Below are positions 33,707 to 44,198 of a stretch of DNA of 64,000 nt, in pieces. Every line of letters begins with the position of its first letter. Position 1 is the stretch's first letter. The stretch comes from Microbulbifer sp. MKSA007 (GTDB lineage Bacteria > Pseudomonadota > Gammaproteobacteria > Pseudomonadales > Cellvibrionaceae). Location: assembly GCA_032615215.1 (NCBI GenBank), contig CP128433.1, positions 4,758,501-4,822,500 on the forward strand. The letters run 5' to 3'. A program made the translations under genes and the position numbers. Under the pieces are notes generated by a model that was not told where the DNA came from, made no database searches, and saw only the letters and a list, made by a program, of their open reading frames with translations.

Positions 33707-34558
33707 ATGGAGCAGCAAAGCACCGTATTCGTTGTAGTGGACCCTAACGATGAGAAGCATGTAGCTCTGGAGCGAGCCCTGATCACTTCACGTGGACGCA
33801 ATCCTCAGCCGCGACTGGCTGTATTCGTCGCAGTTGATGGTGAAGCGGTGGATACCCGTGCAGTTAACGACCACCTATTTCGCGATGAGTCGTGGTTCCG
33901 TGAACAAATTCGTGAACCCATCTCAGAAGCTGGTCTTTCCTGTGAGATCACTGTTTGCTGGTCCAGTGATTGGCAGGCGGCCATCGTGCAGGAATCAAAG
34001 CGTTGCAACGCAGAAATGATCTACCTACCAGTACACGCGAAGAGCAGCCGTCGCTTTACCTTCGCCGAATCCAAATGGCGAGTCCTGAAAACAGCGCGCT
34101 GCCCAGTGGTATTGATTCGCCCCGGCGCCAAGGATGAGCGCAAAGTTGTATTGGCTACCGTTAACTACCAGGCAAAAACCCTCGAGCAGCGCGAGCTCAA
34201 TCGCCAGATCAGCGAACGCGCGACCTATATCGCAGGTCATTACGGAGCAGAGCTACACCTCGTAAACGCCTTCCTGGATTCCATGCTCTACCCAGATCGC
34301 GGTGCTTTGGCCAAGCTTGCCGATAAAACCGGTGTCCCCACCCATCGCATTCACGTAAAGCGCGGCTATACCAGTGATGTTGTTGAGGATGTGGCCCGTG
34401 AGATCGATGCAGACCTGGTCGTGATGGGAACCATGAATCAGTATGGCGAGACCGGTTCATTCCTGCGTGGCAATACTGCCGAGCGTGTAATTGGCCAGTT
34501 AGACGTTGATGTGATGGTATGTAACCAGTTCACTACAACAACGATGGATAACGATTAA
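33707..34558 (+). CDS. Universal stress protein, two tandem UspA domains
   Basis: 283 residues: an N-terminal UspA-like half (about 5-140, VFVVVDPNDEKHVALERAL...CPVVLIRPG) and a C-terminal half (about 145-280). The second half ends in DLVVMGTMNQYGETGSFLRG and NTAERVI, a slightly altered form of the ATP-binding GTxGxxG-N9-GS/T pattern of nucleotide-binding Usp proteins. Tandem Usp proteins are cytoplasmic and induced by starvation or respiratory stress. GAGGAG is well placed before the ATG, and a strong terminator follows, so this is a single-gene unit. Confidence 0.9.
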   Translation: MEQQSTVFVVVDPNDEKHVALERALITSRGRNPQPRLAVFVAVDGEAVDTRAVNDHLFRDESWFREQIREPISEAGLSCEITVCWSSDWQAAIVQESKRCNAEMIYLPVHAKSSRRFTFAESKWRVLKTARCPVVLIRPGAKDERKVVLATVNYQAKTLEQRELNRQISERATYIAGHYGAELHLVNAFLDSMLYPDRGALAKLADKTGVPTHRIHVKRGYTSDVVEDVAREIDADLVVMGTMNQYGETGSFLRGNTAERVIGQLDVDVMVCNQFTTTTMDND

Positions 34559-34581
34559 GTCATCCCATTTTCAAGGATGCT

Positions 34582-34621
34582 GAAAGCCCCAGCAGTGCTA
34601 TCTGCAGGGGCTTTCTTTTTT
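34582..34621. terminator. Terminator between convergent genes
   Basis: GAAAGCCCC ... GGGGCTTTC followed by TTTTTTT; serves the stress-protein gene and possibly the convergent amylase. Confidence 0.85.
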
Positions 34622-34625
34622 GGAT

Positions 34626-36272
34626 TTACTGCGATTTAGCAGATAGCAGTAGCAGAGTTCCCTCTGTATCGAAATTCACCCTGCCATCCTCAACTTTGGC
34701 TCGCTTACCCGAGTAGTAATCGGTCAGTTCGATACCATCGGCAAACACACCTTTAACTGATACGCTCTTCTCACCCCCGGACAGTTCCATCGCCACAACT
34801 ACCGGCTGCTCACCAGATAAGGTGCGGGAGAATGTATAAGGCTTATCCTCCAGCTTCTGGTGTACACCAGCGCCTACTGCCGGGTGCGATCGCCGAAACT
34901 GCCCAAGCTTCTGCCAATGAGCCAGCAATGCACGGGTTTCCGGCTTTTCCAAGTCATCCCAGTTCATATTGGTGCGCATAGAGGCGTCGCCAAATGCGCG
35001 ATCATCAATCATGGGGCGCGCCAGTTCATCACCGTAATATATCTGCACTGCACCGGGCGCCAACATCAGTTTACTTGCGGCACTCAGTGTGTGCTGACGC
35101 TCGCGGTCAAATGAGTGATGGTCATCGTGGGAGCCTAGATAATTCAGGACACCGAGCCCTTTTAGTTCACCACTGTTCAAGGAGGAGGAATAGCTGGAGA
35201 AAATATCCTCCGCTGGCTTGCCCGCAACCTGGGCAAAATCGAAGTTAATCAGACTGTCAAAACCGTACTGATAAAAGTCCACTTTCCGGTCGCTATAATC
35301 GTAAGAGCGACCAACACTGGGACCAAAGTTGTTAACGCCGAAATGGTAAACCTCACCCACCATAAAGAAATTGCGATCGTCCAATTTCTTCTTTGGATTC
35401 TCAGCCTTCCACTCCGCCAGGGCTATATCCGCTTCGTTTTTCAGTATTGCCCAGGCTTGTGGCTCTACGTGTTTGACGGTGTCCACACGAAAACCATCGA
35501 CACCGTATTCACGCACCCAGTCGGTTAACCACTTGATCAGGTAATATTTGGGGGCGCGGGGATAGCCAGTGCGCTCGAAAAAGGCATCCAGTTCACGATG
35601 CTCTTGCTGCAGGCGGCCTTCTTTTTTCCACTTTGCCACCAGTTGTGGCGGCAACTCGACATCTTTCTCGCTCTCCGTGAGGATATCCGTCAGGTTCGCG
35701 TGAATTGCACACTCAACATTGCCGGCATAGTCAGACCAATCGCATTGCTGGCTATTACGCAGCCAACTCGAGGGCCATCTGGAATCCTGTTCAGTGACTG
35801 GCCCGGTGTGATTGAGAATTACATCCAGCAATACGCGAATCCCCTGGCTGTGAGCTACCTCAATCAATTCCGCCAGGTCTGCTTCAGTACCAAAGTTGGC
35901 ATCTACGGCAGTCCAGTCCTTAGGCCAGTAGCCATGGAAAGCGTAGGTGCGTTTATCGGACTCATTGTAGCCATGGATGTTCTCAATCACCGGGGCCATC
36001 CAGACAGCATCGACTCCAAGATCATTAAAATACCCCGCTTCAATTTTCTCGATAACGCCGCGCAGATCCCCTCCCTCAAAGCCACGCAGGTATGCCGCAT
36101 CGTCTTTGCGGCCGTAGGGGAAGTCATTGCTGCTATCGCCGTTATTAAAACGGTCCGGCAACATAAAATAGACTGTCGCATTGCGCCAAAAAGGATCTAC
36201 CGGCTCTGCAGCCACGGCAGCTTGTACACCACCCAGCATCAGGCCAATCAATAAGCTGGTGAATTTTCCCAT
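34626..36272 (-). CDS. Periplasmic GH13 alpha-amylase
   Basis: 548 residues from the ATG at 36272 (AGAGAG upstream); the 46 codons further 5' overlap the operator region and are rejected. Signal peptide ends near AAVAAE. GH13 regions: LLDVILNHTG, DGFRVDTVKHV (Asp264), FMVGEVYHFG (Glu307), LGSHDDHHS (Asp383). The layout, with a stretch between QQCDWSDYAGNVECA and the nucleophile region, resembles MalS-type periplasmic amylases acting on maltodextrins. Operator copy C lies 77 bp upstream, tying it to the other starch genes. Confidence 0.85.
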   Translation of the reverse strand: MGKFTSLLIGLMLGGVQAAVAAEPVDPFWRNATVYFMLPDRFNNGDSSNDFPYGRKDDAAYLRGFEGGDLRGVIEKIEAGYFNDLGVDAVWMAPVIENIHGYNESDKRTYAFHGYWPKDWTAVDANFGTEADLAELIEVAHSQGIRVLLDVILNHTGPVTEQDSRWPSSWLRNSQQCDWSDYAGNVECAIHANLTDILTESEKDVELPPQLVAKWKKEGRLQQEHRELDAFFERTGYPRAPKYYLIKWLTDWVREYGVDGFRVDTVKHVEPQAWAILKNEADIALAEWKAENPKKKLDDRNFFMVGEVYHFGVNNFGPSVGRSYDYSDRKVDFYQYGFDSLINFDFAQVAGKPAEDIFSSYSSSLNSGELKGLGVLNYLGSHDDHHSFDRERQHTLSAASKLMLAPGAVQIYYGDELARPMIDDRAFGDASMRTNMNWDDLEKPETRALLAHWQKLGQFRRSHPAVGAGVHQKLEDKPYTFSRTLSGEQPVVVAMELSGGEKSVSVKGVFADGIELTDYYSGKRAKVEDGRVNFDTEGTLLLLSAKSQ

Positions 36273-36348
36273 TGTTCTCTCTTTTATTCGCCGCTCAGAA
36301 TTATTCAGAAGCTCCCCAGGCCACTCTAATAGGCCCAGTAAATCAAAC

Positions 36349-36371
36349 ATCCTCCCGCGCGGGGGCGTAGG
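36349..36371. promoter_or_regulatory. Palindromic operator, copy C
   Basis: CATCCTCCC, spacer GCGC, GGGGGCGTAG. 77 bp before the amylase ATG on the minus strand. Confidence 0.7.
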
Positions 36372-36542
36372 TGCTGCGCAGGGTATAAGACCGGCGATAA
36401 GGTTGTGCAATTACCCCATAGTAAAACTATTTTGCGAGCGGCGCTTTTGCAGAGTAATGTAAAACCAGCAGATCGCGAGAAACCGCAGCGCTTTGTCGTG
36501 GTCCAAGCGTCACATTCTGTTAGCAGTCAAAGGAGGCAGGGA

Positions 36543-37389
36543 ATGTCGGAACAACAATCTAGGCAAGGGTGGATCATCGGCATTATTGTGGTGGTCGTTG
36601 TCGCTGCAGCAGCCTATTGGCTCTGGACCGGCGAGGAAAAGAAAAAAGAAATTCCCACCATCGGTGTTGTCGAAGAACCCCAAACTGCTCCCGAGCCGGA
36701 AGCCCTGGCACAACCTGAGAGCCAGGAACCAGCCCAACCGCCCGAGGAGCCGGTCATTGAAGAGGAGCCCGGCAGAGAGCCGCCTCCCCCTGAACGAGAG
36801 CGACAAGGCCGCATATGACGAGTTAATGTCATTGGCACCCGACGGAGCCCTGTCCCGCTGGCTGGTACCCGACGAAGTAATACGTAAATGGGTGGCCGCT
36901 GCCAACGCAGCATCCCGTGGTGAGCTGATTCACAAGCATCGCCCGCTGAAAACCATTCGCGGCCCCATCATCGTTACCGGGTCATCCGCTGAAGGCTACC
37001 AGCTATCCCCGGAGAACTATCGCCGTTACGACCAACCAGTACGATTGTTCGCACTGGCTAACACTGATGCAATCATCACCTTGTATCAATACTGGTACCC
37101 CCGTTTAGCCCAGGCCTACGGCGAGCTGGGGATTCGCAACAAGTCATTCCACCAGGTGGTGATTGGAGCAATCGACAATGTACTGGCAGCGCCAGATGTT
37201 GAAGGCCCTATTCAATTGATACGCCCGTCGGTGTATTACAAATTTGCCGATCCAAAACTGGAAAAACTCCCTGGAATACAAAAGCTGATGATCCGCATGG
37301 GCCCCGACAATGCAGCCCGAGTTAAGGAAAAGCTGAAAGAGATAAAGGCTAAGCTCGAAGAAATGCCCGTTCAGGAGCAAACCCAATAA
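36543..37389 (+). CDS. DUF3014 membrane-anchored protein, frameshifted at a C run
   Basis: Starts at the ATG at 36543 with AGGAGG 6 bases upstream. N-terminus MSEQQSRQGW, a membrane helix (IIGIIVVVVVAAAAYWLW), then a Pro/Glu-rich linker. At five C (36786-36790) the frame must advance by +1 (one C too many) to go from REPPPP to LNESDKAAYDELMSL, which starts the conserved DUF3014 domain; it then continues to 37389. The joined protein is about 281 residues, normal for DUF3014. Both halves are needed: the second lacks any ribosome site and the first lacks the domain. Function of DUF3014 is unknown; it would face the periplasm. Confidence 0.75.
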
Positions 37390-37787
37390 GCAGATCTCAG
37401 GTCACTCAGCTTACAAGCTGGGTGGCCTCCCACCTTCAAGATTCGGTTGTTTTTTAACCACTTTATCGCCTGGACACAACAAACCCTGCCTTCATCAATT
37501 TGAACCTCCGAAAAACTTATTCAAAACGCCAGCGGTCATACCCATCCGATACTCAGCCCATAGCCATTGGGGTATATTACCGGCTGTTCACTAAACGATC
37601 CCAACACCAAGCGGTAACGGAGCGCCGCTGCCAAACGGCAACAGGCACTGCCCTATAGGGAAAGATCCAGGGTTCAACAGGAGCGAATCAATCGTAGGGT
37701 GCCCTGCGTGCCCCTTCTGCTTACTCCCCACCCAAGATCTATTCTGTCTCCGCCGGTATAGGCTGTAGATAACAATCGAGGCTCATT
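37390..37787. other. Intergenic stretch
   Basis: No gene recognised. An imperfect inverted repeat (GGTCACTCAGCTT/AAGCTGGGTGGCC) right after DUF3014 may end its transcript. Confidence 0.4.
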
Positions 37788-39785
37788 TTGAAATATCGTT
37801 CCTTCGGCCAAATTCTGGCTGTGACTCTCTTATTTGCTGTGTCGCTGGCCCAGGCTACCCCTGAAATTAACATAGCCCCAACACCCACTTGGGTGGATGC
37901 CGTCGATCTCTCGAGTAGTGTCACTGCACCCGAAGGCAGTGTTAGGTATCACCTGAGTAACTCCCAGATATCCCATACGAACGAACAACACCAATACTAT
38001 TTTCAGCTGGTGATGGAGCCCCTCAATCAGCAGGGGGTTAAACAGGTATCGGAACTGAACATTAGTTTTTACCCCGCGTTCCAGCAGCTGGTCGTTCACG
38101 AAATTACCGTAACCCGCAATGATCAAGTGATTGATCGCCTGGACAAACAGGACTTCAAGTTATTCCAGTCTGAGCAGGAGCTGTCCAGCAAACTCTACTC
38201 TGAAATGTGGAATGCGCTTTACATTCTTGAGGATATCCGACCCGGTGACAAAATCTCCTACGCTTATACACTCGAGGGAAGCAATCCTATTTTTGAACGC
38301 GGGGATTTTGGTACTTTCTACTTGTCATGGCCGGATGCCATCGACAGGCGCTATGTAAAAATTACCAGTGACAACAAGCTCAATTACCGTTTTAACAATG
38401 AAAAAGTACCGGTGAACGTTACCCGCAATAACGACACTTACCAGTACACACTGGACCTGAAGCAGGTGTCTCCGATACTTCAGGAAGGGGAATACCCTCA
38501 CTGGCATGACCCATTCAACTACATCCAATATTCAGGCTATAACAGTTGGGCTGAAGTAAACGACTGGGCAATGACACTCTACGATATTGACCTCTCCCTG
38601 CCACAGGAACTCACCCGGCAATTGGATCAATGGCGTGCAGAGGAAGGCCTTGAGGGAGCTGTCAGCAAGGCTATTGCCTACGTTCAGGAGGATATTCGCT
38701 ACTTTGGGATCGAGTTTGGAATCAACTCACACCAACCGCGAACGCCGAGAGAGACTTTGGATAAGCGCTATGGCGACTGTAAAGACAAGGCCATATTAAT
38801 AACCGCCATGTTGTCTCACCTGGGGGTTAACTCTTACCCCGCTTTAGTGTCTTCAGGACGCGGTCGTGACCTTGCCAATGATATCCCCTCTCCCAGTTCA
38901 TTTGATCATGTAATCAGCGTCATTGAGCTCAATGGACAAGATTATTGGGTTGACGGCACCGCTTCCGGACAGGGCTCCAATATCAAGAGCAAAGGCTTCT
39001 TTGATTATGAATTGGCACTCCCCATTCGAAAGGGAACCCGAGCATTAAAACAAGTAACCACGATTTATCCCGCCAACGGCACTCTGCAACTGGATGTCAC
39101 CGAAAATTTTGAAATCAATGCCGGTGCCAATACCGCAGGGCTAACTGTTGAGTCCACCTACAGCGCTCTCAAAGCGGAGCAGATGCGTCAATTTTTCCAG
39201 TCAGCAGACTCTGAATACATAAAGAGTAATTACGCAAACTTTATGGCAACTTACTACCCCGGTATTGAAATCACATCCAATATCAAGCACCAGGACAATC
39301 GGGGTGAAAATGTACTTCAGGTATCGGAGCTATATGAGATCAGTGATTTTGCCGAGTTGAACTCTGCTCGGAAGATTTTCTCACTGTATGGCTCCAGTAT
39401 CGCCTCTTATATTACCAGCCCCCAGAAGCGTATTCGCCAGAGCCCATTAGCGCTGGCACATCCTGTGGATATCAACCACAAAGCAGTAGCCAAAATTACT
39501 GGAGAGGTTTTATGGAGAGAGGAATCCCAGGATCTACAGATAGACAATCCCTGGTTCACCTTCTCCAGAACCTCCGATCATATTGGCAATAACATCTCGG
39601 TGAACTACGCCTTTAAATCCAAAGCGGACCATGTCCGCAATACGGATATTGCCGAGTATATGGAGCAACTCGATAAACTGGATGAAGCACTTCAATATCA
39701 GTTCTGGGCCAAGGGCGATAATTCGAATACTCAGGAAACCAGCAAGGCAATGAAAAACCTGGTTAAGTCACTGATCAGGAAGTAA
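37788..39785 (+). CDS. DUF3857 and transglutaminase-like exported protein
   Basis: 665 residues from a TTG at 37788 (GAG site upstream). Signal peptide ends near LAQATPE. DUF3857 covers about 55-210 (FQLVMEPLNQQGVKQVSEL, DKISYAYTLEGSNP). The transglutaminase-like core has Cys331 in RYGDCKDKA, His374 in SFDHVI and Asp389 in WVDGT, a complete Cys-His-Asp triad. Such proteins are periplasmic or surface exposed; they may cleave or cross-link peptides, but no substrate is known. The next gene starts 3 bp after its stop, so the two are translationally coupled. Confidence 0.85.
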   Translation: MKYRSFGQILAVTLLFAVSLAQATPEINIAPTPTWVDAVDLSSSVTAPEGSVRYHLSNSQISHTNEQHQYYFQLVMEPLNQQGVKQVSELNISFYPAFQQLVVHEITVTRNDQVIDRLDKQDFKLFQSEQELSSKLYSEMWNALYILEDIRPGDKISYAYTLEGSNPIFERGDFGTFYLSWPDAIDRRYVKITSDNKLNYRFNNEKVPVNVTRNNDTYQYTLDLKQVSPILQEGEYPHWHDPFNYIQYSGYNSWAEVNDWAMTLYDIDLSLPQELTRQLDQWRAEEGLEGAVSKAIAYVQEDIRYFGIEFGINSHQPRTPRETLDKRYGDCKDKAILITAMLSHLGVNSYPALVSSGRGRDLANDIPSPSSFDHVISVIELNGQDYWVDGTASGQGSNIKSKGFFDYELALPIRKGTRALKQVTTIYPANGTLQLDVTENFEINAGANTAGLTVESTYSALKAEQMRQFFQSADSEYIKSNYANFMATYYPGIEITSNIKHQDNRGENVLQVSELYEISDFAELNSARKIFSLYGSSIASYITSPQKRIRQSPLALAHPVDINHKAVAKITGEVLWREESQDLQIDNPWFTFSRTSDHIGNNISVNYAFKSKADHVRNTDIAEYMEQLDKLDEALQYQFWAKGDNSNTQETSKAMKNLVKSLIRK

Positions 39786-39788
39786 ATA

Positions 39789-41960
39789 ATGAAAAAATTC
39801 CTTTTTGCCCCCGTTATTTACTTACTGGCCTCTTGTGCGGCCCACACTTCCATCGAACCCGGCGATAGTGAAATAAGGCGGCTAACCGAACAAGTTGCTA
39901 GCGCTCCAGATACAGTTGCTTATGAGGATTTCTGGGTTGCCTATCTTGAGTCTCAGCAACCCCTGAATAATATCGCGGCCAGAGAGCGCTACCAGGCGGA
40001 GCTATCCGCGATTGAATCTGGGGATAAGTCTTGTGAAGCCGTGGACTGGAAGGCCGTAACAAACAACAACATCCTGTCACTAACGCCCCATCTCAGCGCT
40101 GCAGAATGCTATGAGTCTGTGGGACAGTTAGAAGCAGCCAACTACCATAAAAACCTGTTTGAATTTATTGCTACTGGTATCCTCTCCGGACGCAGTGGTG
40201 AGTATAGCTACAGTGCCTTTGAGGTCGGGAGCTGGGCAGATGCAGAAGACCTGCTCACCATATCCGGCTATGAAATTATTGATAGCTATTTTGAATTTGC
40301 AAATAGTCGCAATGCTATATACCGCGTTTATAACGTAAAGGAAGTAGGCGGCTATCAGGTATCGAAAATCTACTTCGATAATGCCCGCTTTCTACACCGA
40401 CTGCTCGCGATCCGGTATCCATTTGCCGGCACATCAGATCAGCTCTATACAGATGTGATCCAGGTACTAGCCTCTACAGATTATGCCGCTCGACACGCCG
40501 AAGGCATTGTGTTTCATGCGGAGGGGCAGTATCCACAGGCTGAACAGGCTTATCTGGACGCTATTGTTATGGGATCCATTTCCGCCAATATCAGTTTAGG
40601 GCGGCTGTGTCTGAGTGGCAAAACTGAAAAATTTGCAGTTAACGAGTGCGCACAATTATTTGTTGCTGCTGCGGATCTGGGGCTCGAAGAGGCGAAGGTT
40701 TACCTAGCCTATATAGCCTTTATGGGCCTGGGAATTGATCCGGATAAAGAATTAGCAACTTCACTACTCTCCAGTGCCGAACAACACTTGAAGAAAGGCC
40801 AGGCGGAGTATGAACTCTACTCCCTTTTTGCGTCAGAGGAATTTAACTCAGCTAATGAATCCGGTGCTACACAATTCTTGCAAGCCAGCGCTAATAAAGG
40901 TTACCCCGTAGCCCACTTTACCCAGGCTATTGGTTACCTTGAACAGAATGATTACTATCAATTTGAACAGCTTATTCAAAAAGCTTCCGGTAACGGCTTT
41001 TCCCCAGCCCAGTTTTTTTATGCCAGCTACCTGCTGGAGAAGAAAAAAGAAACTAGTAAAGGCATGGCGCTTCTCAATGAGGCTGCAATTGCAGGAAACC
41101 CCGCCGCACTCTTTGAGAGAGGGCGTATCACACAACTAGGCGCCCATGGCCAACCGGTTAATATCAATCAATCTATCAGGGACTATCAAGCTGCGGCATA
41201 TCGCAATCATCTTCCTGCACAATTAAAAATGGGGATCCTGCATTCCAAGAATATTATTGCAAATGCCAACGCCGATATTGCCTATGCCTGGTATTTATTG
41301 TGTGGACGGGCCGGCCACCTGGAGTGTATTACCAATATGGGTTACTCCGCCGAAAATGGTTATGGAGTGGAACAAAACCCGACCCATGCAGCACAACTTT
41401 ATAGGCTCGCAGCTGCGGAAGGCTCAGCCAACTCCAGTGCCAGGTTGGCCGGACTCTACGAGGCAGGTAACGGAGTAGAAAAGGACCTGGAACAGGCAAT
41501 CTATTATTACACTCAAGCAGCAGAGAGGGGATTAGCAAGCGCTATGAATAAGCTGGGGCTCATATATTTGGACTCCGGTAGTGATTCTTTCAACAACTAT
41601 CCCGAGGCTCTTCATTGGTTCGAGCAGGCAGCGAATCAAAATTCAAAGTATGGATACTTTAACCAAGCCCGTATGTATGAACAGGGGCTTGGTGTAGAAG
41701 TTGATCTAGATCGAGCAATGTCACTCTACGAGGAAGCCTCAAAGAGAGGGCACGGCATAGCTTCACTGAAAATTGCTGAGGCCTATAGTCAAGACGATAA
41801 TCCAGGAAAAAACCTTGATCAGGTACGTTACTATTTGAAATTAGCTACTGAACAGAGTGACGACCAACAATTGAAAAAAATCCTGGAAAACTGCGCTGAC
41901 ACCGAAGAGTGCAATGTCTCACACTTAAAACAGTTTCTGAGTGGACTCCCTGCAGAATAA
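39789..41960 (+). CDS. Large Sel1/TPR lipoprotein
   Basis: 723 residues. Lipoprotein signal MKKFLFAPVIYLLASC with Cys16. After a unique N-terminal region (to about 230), many Sel1-type repeats run to the end: ANISLGRLCLSG, AKVYLAYIAFMGLGID, AQFFYASYLLEKKK, NMGYSAENGYGVEQ, ARLAGLYEAGNGVEKD, KLGLIYLDSG, FNQARMYEQGLGVEVD. Sel1 solenoids bind partner proteins. The 3-bp spacing to the transglutaminase gene suggests that the two form a complex at the cell envelope, with this protein as scaffold; that is inferred from gene order only. Confidence 0.85.
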   Translation: MKKFLFAPVIYLLASCAAHTSIEPGDSEIRRLTEQVASAPDTVAYEDFWVAYLESQQPLNNIAARERYQAELSAIESGDKSCEAVDWKAVTNNNILSLTPHLSAAECYESVGQLEAANYHKNLFEFIATGILSGRSGEYSYSAFEVGSWADAEDLLTISGYEIIDSYFEFANSRNAIYRVYNVKEVGGYQVSKIYFDNARFLHRLLAIRYPFAGTSDQLYTDVIQVLASTDYAARHAEGIVFHAEGQYPQAEQAYLDAIVMGSISANISLGRLCLSGKTEKFAVNECAQLFVAAADLGLEEAKVYLAYIAFMGLGIDPDKELATSLLSSAEQHLKKGQAEYELYSLFASEEFNSANESGATQFLQASANKGYPVAHFTQAIGYLEQNDYYQFEQLIQKASGNGFSPAQFFYASYLLEKKKETSKGMALLNEAAIAGNPAALFERGRITQLGAHGQPVNINQSIRDYQAAAYRNHLPAQLKMGILHSKNIIANANADIAYAWYLLCGRAGHLECITNMGYSAENGYGVEQNPTHAAQLYRLAAAEGSANSSARLAGLYEAGNGVEKDLEQAIYYYTQAAERGLASAMNKLGLIYLDSGSDSFNNYPEALHWFEQAANQNSKYGYFNQARMYEQGLGVEVDLDRAMSLYEEASKRGHGIASLKIAEAYSQDDNPGKNLDQVRYYLKLATEQSDDQQLKKILENCADTEECNVSHLKQFLSGLPAE

Positions 41961-41970
41961 GATTATTTTT

Positions 41971-42003
41971 GCGGTCGACTATTCACAGCGAATAGTTGAC
42001 CGC
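41971..42003. terminator. Hairpin after the Sel1 lipoprotein gene
   Basis: GCGGTCGACTATTC and GAATAGTTGACCGC pair with one mismatch around a short loop. T-rich before but not after, so it could serve as a minus-strand signal or be a simple stem. Confidence 0.4.
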
Positions 42004-42247
42004 GTTCAACTTTATTTTGCCAACAGGATCCCAAACCACTCTTTTTCCTACCTTAAAATCCTCAACTATTTTCCGACCTATTTTCTTTATTTTTATTGAC
42101 AAAAATTTCTAGGTGCGACCGATAGCACCATTTTTTGCTCAAGCAAAAGATCAGCCTCAAAAGCAAGCCAGCCATCACAGAATATGACTGACAGCTCTTT
42201 ATACTCCGCGCCAATTACATTTGGTTTAACGGATCTATCGAGGCGAT

Positions 42248-44167
42248 ATGACCTATTCACTGAAGTTACTCACGGCTATCAGTTTATCTGTATTTCTTAC
42301 TGCTTGCGGTGGGGGCGGAAGCTCCGATGACAACGAACCTGACGGCACTCCAGTAAGCAGCGATAGCGATTCAGGGGCAAACTCTGACGGCGATGATGAC
42401 GATGGCAATACTGGCTCTGATGATGACAGCTCCAGCTCTGATGATGATGACAGTTCAGATTCGGATGACGACGACGGCGATGATTCCCCTAGCATAAGCG
42501 GTGACAACGGCAGCGTCAGTGAAGATGTCGAGACAACGGTTTCAGGGCAACTAGTCGATAACTCAAACAGCAATCAAACCTTTGAATCCGGAAATTTTCA
42601 AGGGACTTACGGAGAGCTTAAAATATCCAGCGATGGCAGCTGGACCTATACCTTGGACAGTGAACTATCCGATCCAATTGCTGGCTCAGAATTAGTGACC
42701 GACGCATTTAATATTGGTATCGGCTCCAGTGATTCAGAAGCCACTATATCCATTTCCATAACCGGTTACGACGATGCCTACACGTTCAACCCCGCCAGCC
42801 CACTGGCCACTTTGATTGTTGAAGGTAAGGAATTTTCTTCAGGAACATTCCTTTTGGAGGATGTCGATGGCAATACTCCGGAGTTTGTCGAGGAAACTCT
42901 TAGCGGATCCTACGGCGATTTCAAGTTATACAGCAACGGAGATTGGGAATACAGCCTGAATAATTCTGCAGACAGTTTAAAAAATGGTGAAACGACAGAA
43001 GATACCATTTCATTCCAACTTAGCGATGGCACTACTCAATCGATTACCTTCTCTGTCGTCACTTTAGAGCCTGATGAAAGCAGTATCGTATTCATTTTCA
43101 TGAACTTCTCTGATGCTGTACCTACAGATACCACTGATATCTCTGATATTGCAGATATGGTCTTTAACGATGAAGACTCTCTCGATAATACCTACCTAAA
43201 GAATTCATTGGGACAACTAAAATTCCTGCGCCATCGCATCAGCGACAGCTCCCTGGAGCATTACTGCTATGGAGAAGGTAGCAATGAAGACAGCTCCATT
43301 GACTGTATCATTTACAACATCCCAGATAACCAAGACGGTGGCACTTTAAGTGTTGACGATGCGGCAGCCCGCTCCAGCCAGGGAGGAGAATATACAGACG
43401 GAGGATACACTTGGCGTGACAATGCAACAGAATGGGCGGAAACCAATTTAGTTGATAACAATAACAACCCTATCAACCTAAGCGACTGGCGCCACCGTGT
43501 TTACATCTACCCGCCAAAGGCCAAGAGTGCTGGGCTGGTTGGGGCTGGTGTCGCCTCTGTTGGTGGTAAGTGGAGCATCGTTACCGCTTATACAGACCAG
43601 ATAATAATGGGCCATGAACTTGGCCACAATATTGGACTCAGCCATGCCGGCAATGATGACAACAACGATGGCGATACCTTCGATAGTGGCGAAAGCGAGT
43701 ATGGAACAGATGGGAGCTTTATGGGGAATGCCTGGACTTCGCGCTTATTTGGCAGTGGTCACCGAGAGTACATGGGCTGGTATGATTTATTCCCCGAATA
43801 TACCCAAACGGTAACCCAGAACGCCGGCAGCACCGAAGAGGTGGAGGTTGAGGCTATTGAGCTGACTGCGGGAGAGCTCTCAGGAAACCTGCCCCAGCAG
43901 CTGAAAGTTGAGAGTGCGGGTAGTCAGAATGGAGAAGACTACTACTACGTGAACTACCATGTAGGCCATGACATACTGAACCCATCGTCTCATATGGAAA
44001 ATTCAGTATCTGTTCATTATCTCGATAATAGACTCTTTAACCATGTAGCAGAACTCAAGGAGCCAGGAGATAGCTTTACCGACTCAAATATTGGCTTAAC
44101 CATTGAGTTTCAATCTGTGGCCTCAGACAAACAGTCGGCCACTATCTTAGTCAGTTACAGTGATTAG
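42248..44167 (+). CDS. Zinc metalloprotease-like lipoprotein with VCBS-type repeats
   Basis: 639 residues. Lipoprotein signal to LTAC (Cys20) followed by GGGGSS. Residues about 25-85 are an almost pure Asp/Ser/Gly linker. Two repeats of VCBS/cadherin-like type follow (GTYGELKISSDGSWTYTLDS and GSYGDFKLYSNGDWEYSLNN). The catalytic domain starts around residue 275 (SSIVFIFMNFSDAVPTD) and has HELGHNIGLSH (His456, Glu457, His460, His466), the HExxHxxGxxH zinc site, with FMGNAW as a possible Met-turn. This resembles gametolysin-type (M11-like) peptidases. Probably on the cell surface; substrate unknown. The acidic linker may bind Ca2+ or act as a stalk. Confidence 0.8.
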   Translation: MTYSLKLLTAISLSVFLTACGGGGSSDDNEPDGTPVSSDSDSGANSDGDDDDGNTGSDDDSSSSDDDDSSDSDDDDGDDSPSISGDNGSVSEDVETTVSGQLVDNSNSNQTFESGNFQGTYGELKISSDGSWTYTLDSELSDPIAGSELVTDAFNIGIGSSDSEATISISITGYDDAYTFNPASPLATLIVEGKEFSSGTFLLEDVDGNTPEFVEETLSGSYGDFKLYSNGDWEYSLNNSADSLKNGETTEDTISFQLSDGTTQSITFSVVTLEPDESSIVFIFMNFSDAVPTDTTDISDIADMVFNDEDSLDNTYLKNSLGQLKFLRHRISDSSLEHYCYGEGSNEDSSIDCIIYNIPDNQDGGTLSVDDAAARSSQGGEYTDGGYTWRDNATEWAETNLVDNNNNPINLSDWRHRVYIYPPKAKSAGLVGAGVASVGGKWSIVTAYTDQIIMGHELGHNIGLSHAGNDDNNDGDTFDSGESEYGTDGSFMGNAWTSRLFGSGHREYMGWYDLFPEYTQTVTQNAGSTEEVEVEAIELTAGELSGNLPQQLKVESAGSQNGEDYYYVNYHVGHDILNPSSHMENSVSVHYLDNRLFNHVAELKEPGDSFTDSNIGLTIEFQSVASDKQSATILVSYSD

Positions 44168-44198
44168 ACTGTAAATCCGTTACCGTAGGATAAATACT

